From: Rheinheimera sp.
Lineage (GTDB): Bacteria; Pseudomonadota; Gammaproteobacteria; Enterobacterales; Alteromonadaceae
NCBI GenBank assembly: GCA_003482455.1
Contig: DMYW01000002.1
Coordinates: 62,001 to 126,000, forward strand
Direction: 5' to 3'
Length of the DNA stretch: 64,000 bases
Below are positions 41,278-50,476 of the stretch, one piece after another; the stretch's first letter is position 1, and the number at the start of each line of letters is the position of its first letter. The notes beneath the pieces were generated by a model. That model had not been told where the DNA came from. It made no database searches and worked only from the letters and a program-made list of their open reading frames with translations. The translations under genes were made by a program, and so were the position numbers.

Positions 41278-42353
41278 AACGGGATCTCCATCACCACTTC
41301 CACCCAAGTCTCGCTGGGGCGGGTCAATTCCAATCGCGCCGCCTCGCCATAATGTTGGCGCAGACGTTCGCGCGTATTTGCTAAACCTATGCCATGGTCG
41401 TGGCGCGACGCCTCGGACGCGGGTTGCTGCGCCGGCGTGCTGCTTGGCACAGTGACATCTGGCGCCACGGTGTCATTGCCAATAGTGCATATCAAGCGTT
41501 GCGATTGATAGCGCAGCGACACGCACAGTCGCCCTTCGCCACGGCGTGGTTCGATGCCATGTTGCATGGCATTTTCTAACAAGGGTTGCAGCATCACAGG
41601 TGGCACCAAGGCGTCCAGCGGCAGTCCATCGTCTTGCTGCCAATCCAGCTGTAACCTGTCGCCAAAGCGGATCTGCTGAATTTGCAGGTAGGCACGGCTA
41701 AACGCCAATTCATCGGCGAGGAAAATTTGTTCGGCGCGACTTTGGCTTAAGCTCTGGCGCAACAGGGTGGTTAACGCCGCCAGCATCTGACTGGCTTGTT
41801 TGGGTTCGACGCGAATAAGCGCCTGAATATTGGCCAAGGTGTTAAACAAAAAATGCGGTTCGATTTGCGACTGCAACAAGCGCAGCTGTTGCTGCAGCAA
41901 TTGTTTTTCTTGCTGGGTTTGGGTCAGTTCGGCCTGGATTAACGCTTGTTTTAACGCATGTTTTTGTTCAAGCAGATAATAAAAATAGGTCATGGCAGCG
42001 CTGACCAATACCACGATCACCACCATCGTAGGGTTCACCGCCACTTGATGATCGAGATACCAGCTGAAATACAAGGTCGGGCCGCCATACCACAGCACCA
42101 CCACCAGCAGCAGCGCAAGCAAGGTGTTGTGCAGCATGCTGAGACTGGGGAAACGCCGCTGCTGCCACCGAATACTGCTGCGCATCGTCAAGCCGATGCC
42201 ATTGGCGATTAACAACTGCATCCACCACGGCCCCATGCCAAACAACCAAAATAACAAGCCCAGCGCCGAACAAGGCACCACCAAGGTGAGGGTATCACGC
42301 CACCATGGCATGGCGGGTGCGTCACATGGTGCTGGGGGTGTATCAGAAGACAT
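41274..42353 (-). CDS. LytS/YehU-type sensor histidine kinase
   Basis: The 359-residue protein starts behind AGGA. It has four membrane helices in the first 140 residues, a coiled coil, then the His_kinase domain with QIEPHFLFNTLANIQALIRVEP containing the phospho-acceptor His. An HATPase_c domain follows (PPVMLQPLLENAMQHGIE, DHGIGLANTRERLRQHYG). There is no extracellular sensor domain, so it may sense a membrane event or a partner. It overlaps the outer-membrane protein gene by 11 bases and the regulator gene by four, so the three form one operon. Confidence 0.92.
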   Translation of the reverse strand: MSSDTPPAPCDAPAMPWWRDTLTLVVPCSALGLLFWLFGMGPWWMQLLIANGIGLTMRSSIRWQQRRFPSLSMLHNTLLALLLVVVLWYGGPTLYFSWYLDHQVAVNPTMVVIVVLVSAAMTYFYYLLEQKHALKQALIQAELTQTQQEKQLLQQQLRLLQSQIEPHFLFNTLANIQALIRVEPKQASQMLAALTTLLRQSLSQSRAEQIFLADELAFSRAYLQIQQIRFGDRLQLDWQQDDGLPLDALVPPVMLQPLLENAMQHGIEPRRGEGRLCVSLRYQSQRLICTIGNDTVAPDVTVPSSTPAQQPASEASRHDHGIGLANTRERLRQHYGEAARLELTRPSETWVEVVMEIPL

Positions 42354-43569
42354 ATTGGAATCCTGCCACTGCTTCGCTGTGCAGGCCTAACAAGGCAAAC
42401 GCGCCTTGTTGCGGGCCTAAGTATCGTTTGAAACCGAACGATAACTGACTATGTTCACCCGCACTATAACTGAGGCTGCCGTTTATTAACAATCCTCTTA
42501 CAGCTGGTTGGTACATCACACTTAGCACAGGTTGCAACGCATGTTCACCGCTGCGTCTTACATGCAAAAAATACTGCTGACGGCTTAAATGCGCGCTCGC
42601 AAACAGTTGCAAACTGGTTTGTAGCTCGATTGGTTGCAGCGGGCCTTGCGCTACTTTATCGCGAAACGCCTGCCAGCTGGCCGCTGCGGGCGCTTGGCCG
42701 TCATAACCGTATTCCGCAAGCAGATTAAACCCCAAGCTGCTGGTGTAATTCAGACCGATACTCCACTGCGTGGCAGGGCGCCCCTCAACCACGCGCACCA
42801 GCGGCAGATCCGGCGTCGTGCTGGGGTTTACTTGCGTGACAACTCGTGCGACGTACTCAGTTTGCATGCTGTGTTGTTGCCACAACAGACTGCTTTGCCA
42901 AGCAAAGGCGTCATTGATCACCTGTTGCAGACTCGCTCCCACGCGGTAGCCCAACGCCGTATCGTGGTGGGCGACCGCCTGCCATTCCAGCGCATCTACC
43001 TGCTGATACCAGCGCGCACCACAGCCCCAGCTGGCCGCTAGTGGCTGTCCATAGTTTAAAAACTGCGGTTGCGTTTGATTGCACAACAAGGTCATGGTGT
43101 AGCCATCGCCAAACCAATCGCCAGCGACTTGCAGCACACCGGGCGCGACCAAGCTGTAAAGCGCGAATGGATCGGTTGGGGAAAACATATCCAGCGGACG
43201 CATGGCAAAATTGACATCAAAATCGCGTTTGCGTTTGCCAATCGACCATTGCCAATTGCCCACGTCATAGCCCCACCAGGCTTCAGACACCTTGCTGTCT
43301 ACCCGATCGGCGCCTGATTGCAGCGTCAGCCAACTAGATGCGGCAAACTGCAGGCTGTGTTGATTGTAGGTGCGTTGGCTGTCCAGCGAGACGCTGTGCA
43401 CTGTCTGAAAATCACTTGAGCGCCCATACAAACCAGCACTGGCCTGTTGCTGTGTCGCAAAGGCACGATACTGCAGAAAATCGGCCGCCGACGCGTTGAA
43501 GCTATGCGCCATGCCGAACACAAACAATGCTGTGCATCGCAAAGTTGCAGCACATTTAAAGGCAGACAT
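42343..43569 (-). CDS. Outer-membrane beta-barrel protein of the LytTR operon
   Basis: The start at 43569 (MSAFKCAATLRCTALFVFGM) follows GGAGGAA and gives 408 residues. A frame open to 43926 is upstream noise that runs through the promoter. After a signal peptide ending in NASAA the protein is rich in alternating Trp/Tyr/Gln strands and ends EAVAGFQYVF, a BAM-type terminal Phe. I recognise no named family. Co-transcription with LytS and LytTR suggests it is either regulated with them or linked to the exported or sensed molecule. Confidence 0.78.
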   Translation of the reverse strand: MSAFKCAATLRCTALFVFGMAHSFNASAADFLQYRAFATQQQASAGLYGRSSDFQTVHSVSLDSQRTYNQHSLQFAASSWLTLQSGADRVDSKVSEAWWGYDVGNWQWSIGKRKRDFDVNFAMRPLDMFSPTDPFALYSLVAPGVLQVAGDWFGDGYTMTLLCNQTQPQFLNYGQPLAASWGCGARWYQQVDALEWQAVAHHDTALGYRVGASLQQVINDAFAWQSSLLWQQHSMQTEYVARVVTQVNPSTTPDLPLVRVVEGRPATQWSIGLNYTSSLGFNLLAEYGYDGQAPAAASWQAFRDKVAQGPLQPIELQTSLQLFASAHLSRQQYFLHVRRSGEHALQPVLSVMYQPAVRGLLINGSLSYSAGEHSQLSFGFKRYLGPQQGAFALLGLHSEAVAGFQYVF

Positions 43570-43600
43570 AAGGTGTTCCTCCGTCACTTGAATGCCTGAC

Positions 43601-43667
43601 ACCTTAACGCGAGTCAACGCATAGCTCAGAAGCAACAGACGAAACGACAAAAACACCGACAATACCG
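43601..43667 (-). promoter_or_regulatory. LytTR-like promoter of the outer-membrane protein-LytS-LytTR operon
   Basis: Minus strand: CGGTATTGT (43667-43659), an 11-base spacer CGGTGTTTTTG, TCGTTTCGT (43647-43639), 32 bases, then TAAGGT (43606-43601) as -10. Spacing equals that of the other two sites and the spacer box is nearly the same, but the half-sites are more degenerate. It would provide autoregulation. Confidence 0.5.
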
Positions 43668-43888
43668 CAGATTCTGCCGACAGACGGGTGACGGCGTAGC
43701 AGACAAGGCCCTTGATGCGCCGCCAACATTGCTGGCAAGCAGGCCAAACGCCCCTTGTGGCAACTACGCAGCGATGAGCCTCGCAGCAGAGCCTCAATGC
43801 GACTAACCGGCAATTAGATAAGGGAAGGAGTGGTAGGAGGAACTCTATGGCAGTGGCCAGCATCACGGTGAACGTGAGCTGGCTCTTT

Positions 43889-43916
43889 GCAGCGGTGTTA
43901 GTATACGCACCGCTGC
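43889..43916 (-). terminator. Hairpin after the small barrel gene
   Basis: GCAGCGGTG and CACCGCTGC flank a 10-base loop just downstream of the 43930 gene. No T-run. The 360 bases between 43570 and 43929 otherwise hold the LytTR-like promoter and no gene. Confidence 0.4.
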
Positions 43917-43929
43917 TGCAGATCACTGA

Positions 43930-44547
43930 TTAGAACTTGTAACCCAGCGTCAAACCAAAACCGGTTTTAAGATCGCCTGACAAGTGATGACGCAGGTTCG
44001 CGCCGACGAACCAGTTTTCGCCGTGGTGCTCAACACCAGACACCACTAAAGCGCCGCCATCGATATTGATGTCTTCTGAGTAGCAGTTGCTGCAGCTGGC
44101 GATTTCGCGCGTGCTACGGATCACCGCATTAAAACCACCTTGCAGATAAGCCACGTTGTCGCCGTTGGCCCCAAACACCCATTGTGGACCGGTCGCTACG
44201 CCGAGCGTCATACCGCCAGCGGTTGAACTTTCGCGGCTGATATCGCCGTTGTTTGACCAACCAGAACCTTCCACCCATTGGCTGAATGGACGCTCATCGT
44301 TGTACATCAAAATGTCTAACCACAACGAGGTCTTCCACTTTTGCGAGTTGTAGTCACCCGCCAACTGCAAAGTGGTAATAGAATCTTTGATACCTTCTTT
44401 TTTGGCTGCTGCTGAGTCGACTTGATCAAAATAGAGCCGACCTGCAAATGCCCAGCCTTCGAATTGATAAACGGCAGGGGCGGCAGCGTCTTGAGCAGCT
44501 GCAGACAATGAACACAGGGCCATCACAGCCAACGCAATTTTTTTCAT
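43930..44547 (-). CDS. Small outer-membrane beta-barrel protein
   Basis: The 205-residue protein starts behind AAGGAAT and has a signal peptide (MKKIALAVMALCSLSAAAQ). About eight amphipathic strands follow (KTSLWLDILMYNDE, YLQGGFNAVIRST, FGLTLGYKF). The terminal KF fits an outer-membrane barrel such as the OmpA-like or YfaZ type. Two cysteines (CSNC) lie in one loop. Its function is unknown. It is a single gene. Confidence 0.75.
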   Translation of the reverse strand: MKKIALAVMALCSLSAAAQDAAAPAVYQFEGWAFAGRLYFDQVDSAAAKKEGIKDSITTLQLAGDYNSQKWKTSLWLDILMYNDERPFSQWVEGSGWSNNGDISRESSTAGGMTLGVATGPQWVFGANGDNVAYLQGGFNAVIRSTREIASCSNCYSEDINIDGGALVVSGVEHHGENWFVGANLRHHLSGDLKTGFGLTLGYKF

Positions 44548-44685
44548 TACTATTCCTTAGTACGCACATTCTTATGAGGTGTGACTCGCCTTTTTTCGGC
44601 GGTCTTAGTGACAAATGTTAGCATTTTGTCACTAATCTTTACGACTAGAATTTGTACGACTGTCCCTATTTCTAGGCTAACCCCT

Positions 44686-45327
44686 TCATGCAGTTCGCAA
44701 ATTTTTTTGTGCCAACACATTGAGATGGCTTAGCACCGGAGTGCAAAACAGCTGCGGTTGTTGCAAAAAGAACCGCAGGACCTGTCGACGCTTCCACCAA
44801 TAAAACAACGTGGGGACTTGCCGATATTCGGCGCGGATTTGCTGTTGATACTGGGCAAAGCGCTCTGGCGAAGCGGCCAAAATGGCAAGATCAATATCCA
44901 ACAGCAGCTGTCGATCTATGGTCAACTCATCCCGGCGCACCCCCGCTTGGTGGCGGGTCGCCAAAATGTGGCCAACGACTTGCGCGATATCATCGGCGCT
45001 GACGCCCGCTTGATGCAGACAGTCGGCCGCCCACGCGGCGCTGCGGCTTTCGTTATCGACACCTGGGTAGGCCGAACTGGCAAAGCCCGGCACATCATAA
45101 ATCGCATCATGGAAAAACAGTGCCAATGCGAGCAACTCAGGTCGTGCTGCAATCGCTTGATATTGCTGCCACCAAGTCAAACACTCGCTCAAATGCTGCA
45201 GTGTATGGTAGTGACGGTGCGGCTGTTGCCACGCCTGCAGCAAAGGGGCCAAGTCCGGCGCCTGCTTCCCTAATCGCGCAAACGCGTCTTGCCAAATGTC
45301 TTGGAATTCATCGAGTTGTAGCTGCAC
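44686..45327 (-). CDS. HD-domain phosphohydrolase-like protein
   Basis: The 213-residue protein begins with helices, then HRHYHTLQHLSECL and FFHDAIYD, the HD pair. Further candidate ligands are ESRSAAWA and the Asp in LLDIDLAIL. This set is typical of predicted metal-dependent HD proteins of about 200 residues whose substrates are unknown. The gene starts nine bases after the stop of the DUF4919 lipoprotein gene on the same strand, so the two are probably co-transcribed. Confidence 0.85.
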   Translation of the reverse strand: MQLQLDEFQDIWQDAFARLGKQAPDLAPLLQAWQQPHRHYHTLQHLSECLTWWQQYQAIAARPELLALALFFHDAIYDVPGFASSAYPGVDNESRSAAWAADCLHQAGVSADDIAQVVGHILATRHQAGVRRDELTIDRQLLLDIDLAILAASPERFAQYQQQIRAEYRQVPTLFYWWKRRQVLRFFLQQPQLFCTPVLSHLNVLAQKNLRTA

Positions 45328-45336
45328 CTGTCGTCC

Positions 45337-46044
45337 TTAAAAACCAACTGTCATTTGCGATGACACATCAAAATACCAAGTGACGCGCTGCTTGGTCTGT
45401 GCATCCGACAGCTCCATCACATCGTAGCTTTTGCCTTGTTCGAGCTGCAGTGATTGGCTCTGCGCAGTTAAACCGTGCAAACGGATAAACGCATACAGCT
45501 CGGCGGTGCCGGTGCAGAAAAACGCCGTGGCGGCAGATTTGCCATCGCCCGACAGCCAGATCGCTTCAATCAAGGTATCGAGTTGTTGTTTGTGCCACGC
45601 CGCCTTGCTGGCGTTCTTGGTCTTCTCGGCACAGAGCATGGCGGTAAAATGGCCATTGAGGCTAATAGCGCTGGATTTGAGCAGCGTCGCGGCTTTGTCT
45701 TGGCACACTTGCCAATCTTGCTGTTCAATGGCTTGGAATATGGCGCCGGTCAGCGCCTGCTCCAGTAATTGATGGCTTGGGTAACGCGAGGTTTTGACAA
45801 ACAACTGCCGCAATTTGGCATAACCCGCCGCATCAGGTTTGGCGGTGACCAGCGCTAGCTGCTCGGCATAAGCTTGGTCGGCAAGGTTGACCGTCGGCAC
45901 CTCTGCCGCCTTCGCTTGTGCTTGGGCTGACGTGGTCGCTGAGTTAGTCGGCGCCTGAGCTGTAGCACCGGGATGGCTACTGCATGCCGATAAACCGCAC
46001 AGTGCCAAAGCACCCAGCACACTCGTCATGGTCTGTTTCATCAT
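45337..46044 (-). CDS. DUF4919-like lipoprotein
   Basis: The 235-residue protein starts behind AGAGGAA. A signal peptide with lipobox LSAC (GALALCGLSACSSHPG) predicts lipidation at Cys21. An Ala/Thr-rich linker follows. The domain YAKLRQLFVKTSRYPSHQ, CQDKAATLLKSSAISLNGHFTAMLCAEKTKN and SYDVMELSDAQTKQRVTWYFDVS resembles DUF4919. Its function is unknown. It is first gene of a pair with the HD protein. Confidence 0.75.
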   Translation of the reverse strand: MMKQTMTSVLGALALCGLSACSSHPGATAQAPTNSATTSAQAQAKAAEVPTVNLADQAYAEQLALVTAKPDAAGYAKLRQLFVKTSRYPSHQLLEQALTGAIFQAIEQQDWQVCQDKAATLLKSSAISLNGHFTAMLCAEKTKNASKAAWHKQQLDTLIEAIWLSGDGKSAATAFFCTGTAELYAFIRLHGLTAQSQSLQLEQGKSYDVMELSDAQTKQRVTWYFDVSSQMTVGF

Positions 46045-46203
46045 TAAAGTTTCCTCTGTCTACGCCACACCAGTTCAAGTTGGCTTGGATGCAACTGCAC
46101 CCATTAAGTTCCAGCCGTAGTTTTAGTCGCTTGCTAGTGGCAATTTTCCTAATTTGGGTTCAAACTAGCAGCTGCACATAATTTAACCGTTGTTAATTAG
46201 AAC

Positions 46204-47358
46204 ATGGATAGTTTTACCTTAATTCTGGCTACTGCCATTAGTAGCTTTTTGATGGCCACCAGTCTGTTTGCCTTTTATTGCAGCCGCCCCAATCAACGCG
46301 CCTTGTTGGTATGGTCGTGCGCTGGCACTGGCTTTTTGATCAATCACCTGTTTGGCATTATGGCGCATTGCACCACGCTGCCATTCTTGCTGGTCCCCGG
46401 CCTGACGAACCTGTCAAATATGGCGGCCCACTTGCTGATTTGGGCGGGTATTCGTCTGCATCTAGGTCTGGCCGCCCCGTGGCGCAGAGTCATTGCAGTA
46501 CTCTTTGTGACTGCGGCCTTGCACCTTTTCCCCGCCGTGCAACAGGATGTGGCAACCCGACTACTGGTCAACTTTACCTTGCTAATCGCCATCGATGTGA
46601 CCGCCTGTGTCGATTTGTGGCGTTATCGCGAACTCAAGCGGCAAAAAATCTATTGGCCACTGTTTGCTTTGTTAAGCCTGTTTGCTAGCCAACTGACGGT
46701 CCGCTGCACCTTGATGCTGTCCGGTATTGGCACGGATCTCACTTTTCTTGGTAGCCAATGGATGCAATCGATTGGTTCGATCGCATTGCTGTTGTTTATC
46801 CCTGGCGTGACCATGGCATGCGCCTTGTTGGTGGTGCGGCAACAAGCCACAGAGCTGGAACGGCAAAGCCGCACCGACCCACTGACCGGTTGTTTGAACC
46901 GCCGTGCCTTGCAGCAAGACGCTCAACACGCCGAACCCTATGCACTCTTGTTGTTGGACCTTGATTTCTTTAAGCAAATCAATGACCACTACGGCCATGA
47001 TGCCGGTGATGCCGCCTTAGTGTTTGTCACCAAACGGCTACAGCAACTAGCGCCGACTTGGTACCGCATTGGCGGCGAAGAATTTGTGTTGCTAGTGCAA
47101 AGTCACACACCACACGACGTATTAACGATTGCTACACGCTGCCGAGAGCAGATCGCAAGCACAGCCATGCCATGGCAACAGCAGCAGATCCAATTGACCG
47201 TCAGCATCGGTGTGAGTTTGTCGCATGCGGATCTATCCAGCGCCCTGCGGGCAGCGGACGTTGCCCTGTATGCGGCCAAAACACGTGGCCGCAATCAAGT
47301 GCAAGTCGCTGAAGAGTTATTGCAAACCAATCACAGCTGGCAGCCAAGTTCGGCGTAG
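46204..47358 (+). CDS. Membrane-bound diguanylate cyclase
   Basis: The 384-residue protein has about six or seven membrane helices in residues 5-215, a short coiled coil and a GGDEF domain. The latter includes RTDPLTGCLNRRAL, LLDLDFFKQINDHYGHDAGD and GGEEF at 290-294, so it should be active. No RxxD inhibitory site is seen at the expected position. The Shine-Dalgarno is weak. It is a single gene, divergent from the DUF4919 unit and convergent with the TPR lipoprotein, whose stop is three bases beyond its own. Confidence 0.9.
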   Translation: MDSFTLILATAISSFLMATSLFAFYCSRPNQRALLVWSCAGTGFLINHLFGIMAHCTTLPFLLVPGLTNLSNMAAHLLIWAGIRLHLGLAAPWRRVIAVLFVTAALHLFPAVQQDVATRLLVNFTLLIAIDVTACVDLWRYRELKRQKIYWPLFALLSLFASQLTVRCTLMLSGIGTDLTFLGSQWMQSIGSIALLLFIPGVTMACALLVVRQQATELERQSRTDPLTGCLNRRALQQDAQHAEPYALLLLDLDFFKQINDHYGHDAGDAALVFVTKRLQQLAPTWYRIGGEEFVLLVQSHTPHDVLTIATRCREQIASTAMPWQQQQIQLTVSIGVSLSHADLSSALRAADVALYAAKTRGRNQVQVAEELLQTNHSWQPSSA

Positions 47359-47361
47359 CCG

Positions 47362-48528
47362 TTAATCAGACTCTTGTTGTTGTAGCTTGCGCAAACCTGC
47401 CAGCTTTTGTTCAAAAATGGCGCGTTTTTCTGGGGTGTAGCTGTATTCCAACGCTTTTTTCAGCACGATTTGCGCTTCACGCAAGCGGTTTTGCTGCAAC
47501 AGCAAACGCACCATGGCTTGGTTCGCCGGCAGCAAATACGGAGCCTTGGCTAATAACTTCTCGTAAAAATGCAGCGCCTGCCGCGATTGTCCTTGTTGTT
47601 CGGCTTGCACCGCAAGGCTGTACCACGCATACGGGTTGTCGCTTTCTGGCAATTGGTCGAGGGTTTGTTGCAAGCGTTGCTGTAGTGCTGTATTGGCGGT
47701 CTCGCTGGCCAATAACTGGTAATTAGCCAGCAACATGATGTTGTGCGGATTGCGCACTAAACCGTATTCATACCAAGCTGTGGACTCTTCGAATCGCCCT
47801 TCGCGGCGCAGCACTACCGCCAGCATATTGATCGACGGCGCATAACTGACATCCAACTTTAGCGCGGCAACGGTAAAAGCTTTGGCTTGCACCAGATCTT
47901 GCTTCATTAAGGCATCGGCCGCGTAGTTGTTGTAGACCATCGCCATAAAGGTGTCGTTGCTGATACGCGGGCCCAAATAATCGAGTGAATCTTTGAAATA
48001 ATCGATAGTCACTGAATTTTCCGGCTGCAACTTGCCATTTTCGTCGACCGTGACAGACCCGTGCAAATAGCTACGCACATGCGCGGCGCTGATCAACAAA
48101 TCATTTTGAATATCCAGCACTGGGTCACGGTAGGTCACTCGAAAGCTGATCGGCACCTGCGCTTCGTCAGCCAACGCTTTGGCCAGCAGCGCCAAACTAA
48201 TACAGTTGCCGGCATTGCTTTCCATGGTTTGGCTCGCGGTGTAAGTCACCCCGTCATACTGAAAACCCATTGTCATTTCGGTTAAGAACAAGCCGACACG
48301 CTCTTCCAGCGGATATTTGCGGTAGGTGCTGCGTTTTAGAAAATCAGCAAACGTTTTGCGCTGCGTTTCTGTTAATGCAGTTAACTCGGCTGGCGCAGGA
48401 ACTTGACTCAAGTCGAGTTGTGGCAAAGCAGGCGCTATCGGCTCATTCGGGGCTGTTGCTTGCGGCACTTGCTGACAAGCCGCAAGACAAAAACTGATAA
48501 CAAGCAACAGGTTGCGATACATCCTCAT
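47362..48528 (-). CDS. Transglutaminase-like/TPR lipoprotein
   Basis: The start at 48528 follows AAGGAG and gives 388 residues. The lipobox LAAC (VISFCLAACQQ) predicts a lipoprotein. A transglutaminase-like segment contains SNAGNCISLALLAKALA with the candidate catalytic Cys and ISAAHVRSYL with a His. The C-terminal half has at least four TPR-like repeats (AKAFTVAALKLDVSYAPSIN, STAWYEYGLVRNPHNIMLL, ALHFYEKLLAKAPYLLPAN, AQIVLKKALEYSYTPEKRA). Related proteins may handle peptidoglycan or peptide substrates, but no function is established from sequence. Confidence 0.82.
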   Translation of the reverse strand: MRMYRNLLLVISFCLAACQQVPQATAPNEPIAPALPQLDLSQVPAPAELTALTETQRKTFADFLKRSTYRKYPLEERVGLFLTEMTMGFQYDGVTYTASQTMESNAGNCISLALLAKALADEAQVPISFRVTYRDPVLDIQNDLLISAAHVRSYLHGSVTVDENGKLQPENSVTIDYFKDSLDYLGPRISNDTFMAMVYNNYAADALMKQDLVQAKAFTVAALKLDVSYAPSINMLAVVLRREGRFEESTAWYEYGLVRNPHNIMLLANYQLLASETANTALQQRLQQTLDQLPESDNPYAWYSLAVQAEQQGQSRQALHFYEKLLAKAPYLLPANQAMVRLLLQQNRLREAQIVLKKALEYSYTPEKRAIFEQKLAGLRKLQQQESD

Positions 48529-48686
48529 CACATTCTCCTTACAACTGCCGATTGTTTGAGCATACCCAAATTCCAGCGAGTGTCTAGCGTTGAATTTGTA
48601 GTATGGCAGGACAGACCAAGCTGCGATGGCTTGCCGCGCCAGCGGTTTATCGGCACAATCGAGGCTTCTTCAACAGGACTTGCCTC

Positions 48687-49898
48687 ATGACTACAACAAC
48701 TACGCCACCGGCGAAACCATTTAAACTCGGCCTGGTGCCACAAATTATCATCGGCATGCTGCTGGGTATTCTGCTGGCCGTCAGCTGGCCGGAAGCGGGC
48801 AGCCAAGTGGCCTTGCTCGGCACTTTGTTTGTGAAAGCATTAAAAGCAGTTGCCCCAATTTTGGTGTTTGTTTTAGTGGCCTCCGCCATCGCTAACCGTA
48901 CAGTTGGCGGTAACACCCAAATGAAACCCGTGTTGGTGCTGTATTTAGCCGGCACTTTTTTGGCGGCGCTGACGGCGGTGATCGCCAGCAGCCTATTCCC
49001 AAGCACGCTAGTGCTGCAAACTGCTGCTGAAGCAGTGAAAGCGCCGGAAGGCATTAGTGCTGTACTGAAAGGCATCCTGTTTCAAGCGGTTGATAATCCA
49101 ATCAACGCCCTGATGACCGGCAATTTTATCGGCGTATTGGTATGGGCAGTCGGTTTTGGCTTGGGCTTGCATCATGCCAACGCCACCACCAAAAAAGTGT
49201 TTAGCGACATCTCGCACGGCGTGTCGCACTTGGTCACCATGATCATCAAACTAGCGCCGATTGGTATTTTTGGTTTAGTCGCCGAAACCGTCGCCACCAC
49301 TGGTTTTGCCGGCCTTGCCAGTTATGGCCAACTGCTGCTGGTGCTCGTTGGTTGTATGTTGTTCATTGCGTTGGTGGTCAACCCGCTGCTGGTATTTGTC
49401 AATACCCGCCAAAACCCGTACCCATTGGTGCTGACGTGTTTACGCGAGTCTGGCATTCCGGCGTTTTTCACCCGCAGTTCAGCGGCCAATATCCCTGTGA
49501 ACATGATGCTGGCTGAAAAACTAAAACTGGATGAAGACACCTATTCTGTGTCTATTCCACTGGGTGCCACCATCAATATGGCAGGCGCGGCTATTACTAT
49601 TACTGTGATGACGCTGGCCGCTGCCAACACCTTAGGTATTGCGGTCGATTTGCCAACCGCCTTGTTGTTATCCGTGGTAGCAGCCTTGTGCGCCTGTGGC
49701 GCGTCGGGCGTTGCCGGTGGTTCACTGCTGCTGATCCCACTGGCGTGCGGCTTGTTTGGCATTTCGCCAGACGTGGCCATGCAAGTGGTCGCAATTGGTT
49801 TTGTGATCAGCGTGGTGCAAGACTCGTGCGAAACAGCGCTGAATAGCTCGACCGACGTGGTGTTTACGGCCGCGGTCTGTCAACGACCCAAAGCCTAG
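48687..49898 (+). CDS. sstT: Na+/serine-threonine symporter SstT
   Basis: SstT imports serine and threonine with sodium. It belongs to the DAACS (GltPh-like) family. The start at 48687 (MTTTTTPPAKPFKLGLVPQI) gives 403 residues, like E. coli SstT (414). The longer frame adds 28 unrelated residues. About eight membrane helices and two re-entrant hairpins are present. The first has FTRSSAANIPVNM, and the NMAGAAITITVMTLA and SCETALNSSTDVVF segments are hallmark residues of this subfamily. A terminator follows. Confidence 0.93.
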   Translation: MTTTTTPPAKPFKLGLVPQIIIGMLLGILLAVSWPEAGSQVALLGTLFVKALKAVAPILVFVLVASAIANRTVGGNTQMKPVLVLYLAGTFLAALTAVIASSLFPSTLVLQTAAEAVKAPEGISAVLKGILFQAVDNPINALMTGNFIGVLVWAVGFGLGLHHANATTKKVFSDISHGVSHLVTMIIKLAPIGIFGLVAETVATTGFAGLASYGQLLLVLVGCMLFIALVVNPLLVFVNTRQNPYPLVLTCLRESGIPAFFTRSSAANIPVNMMLAEKLKLDEDTYSVSIPLGATINMAGAAITITVMTLAAANTLGIAVDLPTALLLSVVAALCACGASGVAGGSLLLIPLACGLFGISPDVAMQVVAIGFVISVVQDSCETALNSSTDVVFTAAVCQRPKA

Positions 49899-49920
49899 CC
49901 GTTACCGATTCCCGCTGATG

Positions 49921-49946
49921 AAAGCCGCCGCAAGGCGGCTTTTTGT
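49921..49946 (+). terminator. Terminator of sstT
   Basis: AAAGCCGCC-GCAA-GGCGGCTTT plus T-run. Confidence 0.88.
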
Positions 49947-50089
49947 TGTCGGGTCAACAGGTGCTTATATTTTGCGCTGTCATCTGCCCTGCTGTTGATC
50001 CAGACTTGCGGCGTATTCGCGACTTCCATATAGTTCAGATGTTGCTTAACTAGCAACATCATGGAACAAAAAACACCAATGGAGTTAAC

Positions 50090-50476
50090 ATGAATTTACA
50101 GCAATCTTTGTTTTTCGCTGCCAGCACCTTGATCGCAAGTACTATGACCTCGTCAGCGGTCGCTGCAGATGCGATGAATGCTCAAGTCTATGACGCTGTG
50201 GTTAGTTGTGTCGACGATGTCTTTTATTCGGGCGGTTATGATGAAGGCGACAAGCAACGCGAAGCCATCATGACTGACGTGTTGGCGCGAAACAAACAAC
50301 CAGCCTTTAGTGCAGCGCTGGCAGCCCAAGCCAGAGCCGACGTGTTAAAACCTGAAAACAGCGACAAAATGGGCGCGCGGATGGAAGTTTACGCCAGCTG
50401 TTACGGCGACGAAGGCCTGAATGATATCGGCAAAAAACATGGCTTTGAAATGATGCAAGAGGAAGAGGCTGAATAG
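50090..50476 (+). CDS. Small secreted protein of unknown function
   Basis: The 128-residue protein starts behind GGAG and has a signal peptide (LFFAASTLIASTMTSSAVAA). The helical mature domain has two cysteines (VSCVDD and YASCYGD) and an acidic end (MMQEEEAE). I recognise no family. It is a single gene. Confidence 0.7.
   Translation: MNLQQSLFFAASTLIASTMTSSAVAADAMNAQVYDAVVSCVDDVFYSGGYDEGDKQREAIMTDVLARNKQPAFSAALAAQARADVLKPENSDKMGARMEVYASCYGDEGLNDIGKKHGFEMMQEEEAE

Noticed and set aside
43570..43926. Upstream extension of the outer-membrane protein frame (119 extra codons)
   Set aside because: The extension runs through the predicted promoter and has a random composition. A GGAGGAA site and a signal peptide mark 43569 as the start.
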